Shown: positions 1 through 4,682 of the stretch, one piece after another | Layout: each line of letters starts with the position of its first letter | How positions within the stretch are numbered: position 1 is the first letter of the stretch | Assembly: GCA_937958375.1 (NCBI GenBank) | Contig: CALGNY010000084.1 | Coordinates: forward strand, 1 to 9,905 | Reading direction: 5' to 3' | Length of the DNA: 9,905 nucleotides | Origin: an uncultured Bacillaceae bacterium | GTDB taxonomy: Bacteria > Bacillota > Bacilli > Bacillales > Alkalibacillaceae | Translations under genes and position numbers: made by a program | The notes under the pieces: model-generated | The model's database searches: none | What the model was told of the DNA's origin: nothing | What the model saw: the letters and a program-made list of their open reading frames with translations, nothing else

Positions 1-393
1 GGCCCGTGGATGAAAAATATGAGCCTGGCTTGGTAGATATGCGACCTCAGCCGGTAGATATGTGCCCGTAAGCGAAATATATGTGTCCGTATTCGAAATT
101 TATGTGCCCGGAAGAGGAAAATATGCGACCATCACGGTGAGATATGCGCCGGCAGATGAAGTATATGAACCCTAGCCTGGTGGATATGCGACCTCCGAAG
201 AGATATATGTGTCCGTCAGCGGAAAGTATGTGCCCGTGGCCGAGATTTATGTGCCCTCCAGTGGAAAATATGCGCCCGTAGCCGAGATTTATGTGCCCCT
301 TAGCGGAAAATATGTGCCCATACTCTGAATATATGCGACCACGATCAGAAGTTATGCGCCCCAACCAGGCACTTATGTTACCTCCGCCTCGCA
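1..393. repeat. Degenerate 21-bp tandem array 1 (18 units plus a partial one; continues off the left edge)
   Basis: Eighteen copies of a core close to WTATGYGCCC begin at 17, 37, 58, 79, 100, 121, 142, 163, 184, 205, 226, 247, 268, 289, 310, 331, 352 and 373. From 58 to 373 every step is exactly 21 bp; the two steps before that are 20 bp. Each unit has the 10-bp core, about six nearly free bases, then a G/A-rich end close to GRRAW. The first 16 bases are the tail of another unit, so the array is cut by the window edge. Because 21 is a multiple of three, long frames stay open (for example minus 394 to 47, with a G-H/R-I heptad pattern), but this looks like a by-product. There is no convincing gene from 1 to 457. 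The same repeat, in the same orientation, recurs at 4426-4682. The function is unknown. Confidence 0.93.
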
Positions 394-410
394 ATCTATT
401 ACCTTCATAT

Positions 411-451
411 AAAAAAACCAGAGGATACGCGCAAAAAAACGCATATCCTCT
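411..451 (-). terminator. Rho-independent terminator of the padR-DUF2812 operon
   Basis: Read on the minus strand, AGAGGATATGCG pairs with CGCGTATCCTCT across a short T-rich loop (arms 440-451 and 420-431, twelve pairs including one wobble). A run of seven T follows (411-417). It starts seven bases after the DUF2812 stop codon. It separates this operon from the 21-bp array, so the array is not expected to be its 3' UTR. Confidence 0.9.
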
Positions 452-457
452 GTCAAA

Positions 458-1171
458 TTAATTTTTTCGGTTATGATAGATGCTCATGACGGCCCATAAG
501 GCAATCGGGCCAGCGATTCCGGCTAAGGTGATCGTCAAGATGAACCTCAAACTCTCTCCTGGACTATTGAAAAAGACGTGCGTCGCTAAAACGAGAAGAA
601 CAAGGAGAGCAAGCAAAATTTTAATCGCATGGTTCAAACCTCTTCTTCCCTCTGCTTTCCATCGATGATAATGGACACCGATGAGGGTTAACGCAGCAGG
701 CACAGCGATAATGGTTAACACGATCGCTAATCCGTTGAGTACGGATTGCAATCCGCCCGATGTGAATGCTGCCGTAATCCATAAGAGTGCGGTTAGTAAA
801 ATGACGCCTAAGGATATCGGCGTAATGGTACGCGTGGAATTTGAATATTTTTCAATAGTCGTCTCATCATCCGTGTAAATGGGCTTTTGATCCGGCAGTG
901 CCCGAAACAAATGGATATTGCCATCCGAAGCGACATGGAACCACCCAGAATCAGAAAAGAAGTCAAAGTACTCGGCCTTTTCATCAGATGTTACCGTTTG
1001 ATAGTCAATACTGTAAATATAATCTGCCTCTTCCCCTTTCTCAAGCTTATAGCCCATGAATGCGAAGTCACGGACATGCCAGCCTTTCTTTGAATAACGA
1101 CGTAATTTTTCCATATCCCGATTTTCCGAAAAAGCTAACCCACCTGAAGTGATATACTTCGTCTGCTTCAT
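458..1171 (-). CDS. DUF2812 domain-containing membrane protein
   Basis: A 237-residue protein with a soluble N-terminal half and a membrane C-terminal half. Residues about 8-110 look like the DUF2812 domain: a run with KLRRYSKKGWHV near 22-33, then aromatic-rich segments ending in IHLFRALPD. Four hydrophobic helices follow at about 115-137, 142-167, 181-201 and 208-232. DUF2812 proteins commonly sit next to PadR-family regulators in Firmicutes; their biochemical role is not known, though an envelope role is often assumed. The ATG at 1171 overlaps the padR stop by four bases (ATGA), and GGAGGG lies just upstream inside padR, so the two are translationally coupled. Expression should follow the PadR promoter at 1525-1553. 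The assignment rests on sequence appearance plus the diagnostic PadR neighbour. Confidence 0.85.
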   Translation of the reverse strand: MKQTKYITSGGLAFSENRDMEKLRRYSKKGWHVRDFAFMGYKLEKGEEADYIYSIDYQTVTSDEKAEYFDFFSDSGWFHVASDGNIHLFRALPDQKPIYTDDETTIEKYSNSTRTITPISLGVILLTALLWITAAFTSGGLQSVLNGLAIVLTIIAVPAALTLIGVHYHRWKAEGRRGLNHAIKILLALLVLLVLATHVFFNSPGESLRFILTITLAGIAGPIALWAVMSIYHNRKN

Positions 1172-1482
1172 TTTTTTCCCTCCAATCCGGCTTCAGCCAA
1201 TTCAATCAATTTCTTTCTTACCTGCAAATCTTCAGCCAATACATCCCGCCCTCTTTCGGTTAGCTGATACGTTTTCCGTCTTGAGTCCGCTTCATTGTAT
1301 AAGGAAATCCATTCTTGCTTCAGTAACTTTTTAATGATTGTATACATGGAAGCGGGGCCGATAGTGACAGCTCCGTCTGTTGTCTCTTCGATCAGATTCA
1401 TAATGGCATAGCCGTGTCGTGGCTGAGTCAAAGCTGCCATGATATAAAACATCGAATCCGTTAACTGCTCTGTTTTCGCCAA
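1168..1482 (-). CDS. PadR family transcriptional regulator
   Basis: A 104-residue winged-helix repressor. The characteristic PadR N-terminal region is plain: MFYIMAALTQPRHGYAIMN at about 11-29, the recognition region IGPASMYTIIKKLLKQEWI at about 41-59, and the wing with RRKTYQLTERG at about 68-78. The short C-terminal helix fits PadR subfamily 2, the small dimeric type. The start is TTG at 1480-1482, chosen because AGAGGTGG lies a few bases upstream and there is no in-frame ATG near it. It is the first gene of a two-gene operon with the DUF2812 protein, overlapping it by four bases. Two nearly identical dyads cover its own promoter, so negative autoregulation is likely. The inducer is unknown; PadR proteins usually respond to small hydrophobic or aromatic compounds or to envelope stress. 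Confidence 0.93.
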   Translation of the reverse strand: MAKTEQLTDSMFYIMAALTQPRHGYAIMNLIEETTDGAVTIGPASMYTIIKKLLKQEWISLYNEADSRRKTYQLTERGRDVLAEDLQVRKKLIELAEAGLEGKK

Positions 1483-1496
1483 AGTACCACCTCTTT

Positions 1497-1545
1497 TATA
1501 TCACTTTATGATATATTTATATTTAATATATCGTTTTGTGATACA
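1497..1545. promoter_or_regulatory. Two PadR operator-like dyads
   Basis: TATATCA-N5-TGATATA (1497-1515) is a perfect 7-bp inverted repeat. A second 19-bp site at 1527-1545, TATATC-N7-GATACA, matches it at 15 of 19 positions. The sites start 30 bp apart, close to three helical turns. The distal one lies over the -10 and spacer, the proximal one near the transcription start and just before the ribosome binding site. The position and AT-rich dyad form are as expected for PadR autorepression, but binding is inferred. Confidence 0.7.
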
Positions 1546-1553
1546 TATGTCAA
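1525..1553 (-). promoter_or_regulatory. Sigma-A promoter of the padR-DUF2812 operon
   Basis: On the minus strand TTGACA (1548-1553) is followed after exactly 17 bases by TATATT (1525-1530). This is a perfect -35 and a five-of-six -10, about 40 bp upstream of the TTG start. The spacer and -10 are overlapped by the distal operator-like dyad. Confidence 0.88.
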
Positions 1554-1671
1554 TAACAAAATATCTATTCCGTTAATTTTGTGGCAGGAGAAGAAAAATA
1601 AATCTTGAAGGATACAAATATAATGAATTTGAACTTCATTTAGTGAAATGGCATGAAGGGGGGCGTTACTC

Positions 1672-1901
1672 ATGAAAGTAAATAAATACTATGATCCGAA
1701 ATTCTTTTCGGCCTATGCCAACTTGACCCGATCTGTTGATGGCTGGATGGTGCAGGCGAATGGCCGATTCTGAAGGCCCTGATTCCCAATGTGAAAAATC
1801 AACGAGTGCTCGACTTGGGCTGTGGCTTTGGCTGGCATTGCCGCTACGCATGTGAACAGCAGGCAAACGAAGTAGTCGGTGTGGACATTTCAGAAAAAAA
1901 G
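1672..1901 (+). pseudogene. SAM-dependent methyltransferase, 5' fragment (frameshifted and interrupted)
   Basis: The start ATG at 1672 has a strong AAGGGGGG eight bases upstream. A possible TATAAT lies at 1619-1624 but has no good -35. The frame reads MKVNKYYDPKFFSAYANL and continues to SVDG, then goes out of frame near 1740 and meets TGA at 1771-1773. In the shifted frame the protein resumes as LDGAGEWPILKAL and then the SAM-binding motif I, VLDLGCGFGWHCRYA, followed by motif II, VVGVDISEK. One base has therefore been lost in the GG run near 1740. Homology to a class I methyltransferase stops after DISEK at about 1898, where unrelated DNA begins. The remainder of the gene reappears at about 2478. 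It is almost certainly non-functional. Confidence 0.9.
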
Positions 1902-2031
1902 GGAGGCTACTGACGGAGACTATGAGGTGAAGTATTTGGATAGGATACCACATCCATCATATAACTCTTGGGGACAACAAAGATATCAAGAAGTTGTTAA
2001 TGAGTTAATGAAGGAATTTAATAAACTTTAA
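1900..2031 (+). pseudogene. 3' fragment of an unidentified gene carried in the insert
   Basis: A frame open from the left junction to TAA at 2029-2031 reads EATDGDYEVKYLDRIPHP and then SYNSWGQQRYQEVVNELMKE, ending in FNKL. It has no start codon with a ribosome binding site and ends cleanly before the next gene's Shine-Dalgarno. The composition (aromatic-rich HPSYNSWG stretch, then an amphipathic terminal helix) looks like a genuine protein C-terminus. I do not recognise the family. The fragment was probably carried in with its downstream neighbour when the insert arrived. Confidence 0.5.
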
Positions 2032-2078
2032 TGTTAAGGAGCCGCTCCCTGTATCTATAGAGGGAAGGAGGTGTTCAC

Positions 2079-2246
2079 TTGAAAGCAAAGACAATTGTTG
2101 GTTGGTCAGATGAATCTTTTGATAAGAAATTAAATGAATTTATGTCAGACCCAAATATTGAGATAGTGGATGTGAAATTTACCAACCCTATATTTTACTA
2201 TTCTGCACTGATTCTATATAGGGATAAAATCACTGAAGTTGAATAA
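2079..2246 (+). CDS. Cse60-like small protein (Spore_Cse60/DUF2758 type)
   Basis: A 55-residue protein too short for many ORF callers. It starts at TTG 2079-2081, supported by AAGGAGGTG at 2065-2073 with ideal spacing. The sequence runs MKAKTIVGWSDESFDKKLNE, then a central IEIVDVKF and a final YYSALILYRDK. This pattern (N-terminal D/E-rich helix, I-x-V-x-D-[IV]-K-F strand, then a short S-A-x-[IL] strand) resembles the Spore_Cse60 family. Its Bacillus subtilis member is a small sigma-E-controlled sporulation protein of unknown function, also about 60 residues. Whether this copy is sporulation-linked cannot be told; it lies in the insert and ends at a strong terminator. The family call rests on motif resemblance alone. 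Confidence 0.68.
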   Translation: MKAKTIVGWSDESFDKKLNEFMSDPNIEIVDVKFTNPIFYYSALILYRDKITEVE

Positions 2247-2249
2247 GTA

Positions 2250-2286
2250 AAAAGACACTTGGGAGTAAAATATCCTAAGTGTCTTT
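2250..2286. terminator. Bidirectional terminator shared by two convergent small genes
   Basis: AAAAGACACTTGGGA (2250-2264) pairs with TCCTAAGTGTCTTTT (2272-2286) over a short loop, fourteen of fifteen pairs plus one G-T. It is A-rich on one side and T-rich on the other, so it can end transcription from either direction. It lies four bases after the Cse60-like stop. Its right arm contains the last codons of the minus-strand gene (stop at 2275-2277). Confidence 0.88.
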
Positions 2287-2454
2287 TCTTTCATTTTCTA
2301 TTTCTCGATCTAATGCCTTTTCTTTGATGCGAAGTTTCGTATGTTCAATCTCTAATCTTTTCATTTCAAGTTTAGATTGATTACTTATTTTGTGCTTGTA
2401 TCCGTAATAGATAAGGGACATTCCAATAATAGTAGTGACACATATCTCAAACAC
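2275..2454 (-). CDS. Small membrane protein with a charged coiled-coil tail
   Basis: A protein of about 59 residues starting MFEICVTTIIGMSLIYYGYK. It has one transmembrane helix at about residues 2-20, then a highly charged helix rich in K, E and R (MKRLEIEHTKLRIKEKALD) predicted as a cytoplasmic coiled coil. I chose GTG at 2454 over the upstream in-frame GTG at 2466. AGGGGGTGAT (2462-2471), nine of ten with the ideal Shine-Dalgarno, lies seven bases before 2454 but overlaps the 2466 codon. The stop codon sits inside the shared terminator. The architecture is typical of small phage or integrative-element membrane proteins, but no family is recognised. It converges on the Cse60-like gene in the insert. 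Confidence 0.6.
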   Translation of the reverse strand: MFEICVTTIIGMSLIYYGYKHKISNQSKLEMKRLEIEHTKLRIKEKALDREIENERKDT

Positions 2455-2477
2455 GAATGGTATCACCCCCTAATTTT

Positions 2478-2938
2478 ATATCCATTCATCCATTGAAGAC
2501 ATAGATTTCTCCCAAGCTGAATTTGATGTGGTGATCAGTTCGCTGGCTTTTCATTACGTCAAATCGTTTAAATCAGTCTGTGAAAAGATCAATCACTGGT
2601 TAAAACCTAATGGACAATTTGTTTTTTCTGTTGAACATCCTATTTTTACGGCTCGGGGTGAGCAAGATTGGCATTACGATGAATCAGGAAATCGATTGCA
2701 TTGGCCAGTCGACCATTATCAACAAGAAGGTTTGCGAAAAACAACATTTCTAAATGAAGAAGTAACCAAATATCATCGAACGATTGCAACCTATGTAAAT
2801 GACCTACTCGAAAACGGCTTTCAAATAAAAGCGGTTCAAGAATCATCTATTTCTACAGAACAACTCGAAAAGAATTCTGAATTGGCAGATGAGAACCGAA
2901 GACCTATGTTTCTATTAATTTCGGCGGAAAAAGGTTGA
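2478..2938 (+). pseudogene. SAM-dependent methyltransferase, 3' fragment
   Basis: Homology resumes near 2478 as SSIEDIDFSQAEFDVVISS, continues LAFHYVKSFKSVCEKI and LKPNGQFVFSVEHPIF, and ends at TGA 2936-2938 with RPMFLLISAEKG. These are the motif IV-like acidic strand (FDVVISS), post-motif helix and C-terminal strands of a class I methyltransferase (Methyltransf_11/25 type). The N-terminal part, with the SAM loop, lies 575 bp upstream beyond the insert. A GTG at 2528 could nominally begin a 136-residue ORF, but it has no ribosome binding site and lacks the cofactor-binding half. It should be read as the back half of the broken gene, not as a separate enzyme. Confidence 0.88.
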
Positions 2939-2957
2939 TCTCAAGAAAAAGTAGTCA

Positions 2958-2986
2958 TAGAAAGAATTATCTGAAAATGGTATAAT
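2958..2986 (+). promoter_or_regulatory. Extended -10 promoter for the membrane-protein pair
   Basis: TATAAT at 2981-2986 is preceded by TG at 2978-2979, giving an extended -10 (TGGTATAAT). A weak -35, TAGAAA (2958-2963), sits at a 17-base spacing. The promoter is about 40 bp before the start codon of the 174-residue membrane protein. Confidence 0.72.
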
Positions 2987-3028
2987 TCTTGCAAGCTATG
3001 ATGATCTAAATTTTATTGGGGGGAAGTC

Positions 3029-3553
3029 ATGAAAAGGGACATTCGTTTATCAGAAAAGTTCTTGTTGGGCGGACTCAGTTTTATTTTATTATTTATTGTG
3101 CAAGATTGGGTTCCTTTGGGCGCATTAAATGACGTGCAAGCCATCAGAGAAGAACAGTCATTCAGTGAATTGCTGACGGTCACGTTAATTAATGTCGCGC
3201 AAATTTTACTATTGATGGGATTGGTGATCGCTTTTATGGGAAAAAGGTATCCCATTTTCATTCGTCTGTGGTTAATTATTCATCAATCATCCATCTTTGC
3301 GGGAGTACTGATTGCCTGGTGGATCCCTTACTTTTTTGGTTATGGCGCAGAATCAAGAGTCGAACGATACGACCAAATGTTTGGAGATACACACGCTTTC
3401 CTCCCCGTCATGAATGGGATTGTCCCGAACACACTACATACGATTTTCCACATCACGCTATTATGCTGTATTCTATTATCGATTTATATTTCTTTGACTA
3501 TGCCAAGAAAAAAACCAAGCTATCATATTGATTTCTCAAGAGATATCGGTTGA
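3029..3553 (+). CDS. Conserved four-helix membrane protein of unknown function
   Basis: A 174-residue protein starting at ATG 3029 with GGGGGGAAG just upstream. Hydrophobic segments lie at about residues 11-30, 48-70, 77-101 and 133-156. Between helices 3 and 4 is a long polar loop, RVERYDQMFGDTHAFLPVMN, followed by GIVPNTLHTIFH. Its dense D, H and N content suggests the functional surface, possibly metal or ligand binding, but no motif identifies a reaction. The tail is short and basic. I associate this layout with uncharacterised Bacillales membrane proteins and cannot name a Pfam family. It is the first gene after the extended -10 promoter; the next gene follows after 46 bp without a terminator, so the two probably form an operon. 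Confidence 0.85.
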   Translation: MKRDIRLSEKFLLGGLSFILLFIVQDWVPLGALNDVQAIREEQSFSELLTVTLINVAQILLLMGLVIAFMGKRYPIFIRLWLIIHQSSIFAGVLIAWWIPYFFGYGAESRVERYDQMFGDTHAFLPVMNGIVPNTLHTIFHITLLCCILLSIYISLTMPRKKPSYHIDFSRDIG

Positions 3554-3599
3554 TCCCCTGAAGAGTACACGAAACTAAAAAGAGATTGGGGTATGCGAG

Positions 3600-4316
3600 A
3601 TGGATTTTTGGTTTAGCGGGGACGTTCAAAGCCGTTTTTCGTTATTCAGTTCGAGTCATATGGCCATGATTGTTCTTTACCTCGTGTTGTTAGCTGCTAT
3701 TCTTCTAAATTACAAAAAAATCGCAGCTAACCAACAGTTAAAAAATAGGATCCGCTGGTCGTTTGCTGGGATTCTCATTATTTCGGTGGTCAGCTATCAC
3801 ACGTGGATGATCGTTAACGATACGTGGCGGCTCGGGCATAGCCTCCCGCTTCACATTACAAGTCTATCAGGCATCTTGGCGATCTTTTCGTTGATTACAC
3901 TAAACAAAAAACTGATTAAAATGACGTTTTTCATCGGATTCGTTTCAACAGGACTAGCGGTCATCACTCCAGACTTGGCTCATGATTTTCCTCATTACCG
4001 GTACTGGCAATTTTTCTTGCACCACATTGTCGTTTCGGTAGCGAGCCTCTATTTGGTTCTGGTGATTGACCTGCACATCACGCTAAAACATTGCCTGACG
4101 GTCTTCGGTGGATTATTGGTGTATGCGTTGGTCATCGGCGTGATTGTGAATCCGGCTTTGGATGCCAATTATTTATTTTTATCGGGCGCACCTGCTAATG
4201 AAACCCTCTTGAATCACCTGGGAAGCGGAGCCATTTACATTGTGAGTTTGGTGGCGATCGCCTTTGTCGTATTTTTGGCGTCGTTTGGGTTTTATAAATT
4301 GGTGAAGCGCGTGTAA
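3600..4316 (+). CDS. TIGR02206/TMEM164-like integral membrane protein (YwaF type)
   Basis: A 238-residue protein with about six or seven transmembrane helices. Family hallmarks are SSSHMAMIVLYL near the N-terminus, GHSLPLHITSLSGILA at 79-94, ITPDLAHDFPHYRYWQFF at 122-139 followed by LHHIVV, and NPALDANYLFLSGAP at 184-198. This pattern matches the bacterial TIGR02206 family, which includes B. subtilis YwaF. That family is grouped with eukaryotic TMEM164, reported as an acyltransferase in ether-phospholipid remodelling; no bacterial activity is established to my knowledge. Many family members read LPLHxC, but here the position is T87, so a cysteine-based mechanism may be absent. The ATG at 3600 has GGGG eight bases upstream, a modest site. 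It is the second gene of its operon and is followed by a terminator at 4331. Confidence 0.87.
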   Translation: MDFWFSGDVQSRFSLFSSSHMAMIVLYLVLLAAILLNYKKIAANQQLKNRIRWSFAGILIISVVSYHTWMIVNDTWRLGHSLPLHITSLSGILAIFSLITLNKKLIKMTFFIGFVSTGLAVITPDLAHDFPHYRYWQFFLHHIVVSVASLYLVLVIDLHITLKHCLTVFGGLLVYALVIGVIVNPALDANYLFLSGAPANETLLNHLGSGAIYIVSLVAIAFVVFLASFGFYKLVKRV

Positions 4317-4330
4317 GTTCGGAAAAAGAT

Positions 4331-4357
4331 AACCTCCCGAGTTTGGGAGGTTTCTTT
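4331..4357. terminator. Terminator after the YwaF-type gene, probably bidirectional
   Basis: AACCTCCC (4331-4338) pairs perfectly with GGGAGGTT (4345-4352) around GAGTTT, followed by a T-rich stretch on the plus strand. On the minus strand the same hairpin is followed by ATCTTTTT. It could therefore also stop transcripts coming from the regulator at 4683 after they cross array 2. Confidence 0.85.
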
Positions 4358-4361
4358 ATTA

Positions 4362-4396
4362 GAATCGATTCGTGGATATTCGCCTTGGCGAATATC
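4362..4396. repeat. Palindrome cluster between terminator and array 2
   Basis: GAATCGATTC (4362-4371) is a perfect palindrome. Three bases later GATATTCGCC (4375-4384) and GGCGAATATC (4387-4396) form a perfect 10-bp inverted repeat around TT. The second would make a tight hairpin with a CTTG-like loop in RNA, or a cruciform or dyad binding site in DNA. No T-run follows it, so it is not a conventional terminator. Role unknown. Confidence 0.7.
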
Positions 4397-4425
4397 GTCC
4401 TTCTGAACATGAATTTGAATAAAAT

Positions 4426-4682
4426 CTATGCGCCCTAGTGAAGATATATGGACCCATTTTGCTATTAAATGCGACCTCCAGCAAGATATATGGTCCCATA
4501 AGAAAGATATATGTGCCCTAATTCGAATTATATGTGCCCGTCATCGGAATTTATGTGCCGAACTCGGAAATATATGCGCCCTAGCGCGAAATATATGCGC
4601 CCTTGGCTGAGAAATATGTGCCCGCCACCAATAAATATGAGCCTTCCAAAGTATATATGCGCCCATCACGCAACATAGCAGC
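4426..4682. repeat. Degenerate 21-bp tandem array 2 (12 units plus a decayed one)
   Basis: The unit type and orientation are those of array 1. Cores close to WTATGYGCCC begin at 4426, 4446, 4467, 4488, 4509, 4530, 4551, 4572, 4593, 4614, 4635 and 4655. A decayed copy at about 4674 runs up to the stop codon of the regulator gene. Steps from 4446 to 4635 are exactly 21 bp; the first and last are 20 bp. Together with the terminator and palindromes it fills the space between two convergent genes (4317-4682), and no gene is supported there. A short frame with an I-C-A heptad pattern (4428-4610) is a by-product of the period. With no terminator between it and 4683, the array is probably transcribed as the 3' UTR of the regulator. 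Confidence 0.92.

Larger units (their letters stand above)
1902..2477. other. About 575 bp of foreign-looking DNA replacing the middle of the methyltransferase gene
   Basis: The methyltransferase reading breaks off after DISEK (about 1898-1901) and resumes at SSIEDIDFSQ (about 2478). Roughly 20 codons expected between these points are missing, so this is a replacement rather than a clean insertion. The segment is visibly more AT-rich than its surroundings. It holds the tail of an unrelated gene, a Cse60-like gene, a bidirectional terminator and a small opposite-strand gene. No terminal inverted repeats, target duplication, transposase or integrase is visible, so it is not called a mobile element. 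Both boundaries are uncertain by several bases. Confidence 0.75.

Noticed and set aside
1..393. CRISPR array
   Set aside because: The conserved part is only about 10-15 bp and degenerate, the variable part is about 6 bp, the period is 21 bp, and there are no cas genes.
47..394. 115-residue minus-strand frame with a G-H/R-I heptad pattern starting at TTG
   Set aside because: It lies wholly in array 1, and its openness follows from the 21-bp period. The variable positions of the unit fall equally on all codon positions, and 20-bp steps break the frame at the left end. It has only a weak AAGG upstream and sits just past another operon's terminator.
1666..1953. Minus-strand 95-residue frame over the methyltransferase fragment
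   Set aside because: It is antisense to recognisable methyltransferase motifs and has no family resemblance.
1902..2477. Insertion sequence or miniature transposable element
   Set aside because: There are no terminal inverted repeats and no target duplication at the junctions, and the host gene has lost sequence at the site.
2528..2938. Intact small methyltransferase beginning at GTG 2528
   Set aside because: There is no ribosome binding site, the SAM-binding motif I is absent, and the protein continues in frame upstream to the insert junction. It is the back half of a broken gene.
4428..4610. 60-residue plus-strand frame with a repeating I-C-A pattern
   Set aside because: It is a by-product of array 2. 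There is no ribosome binding site, and the opposite strand of array 1 gives the other heptad pattern from the same unit.
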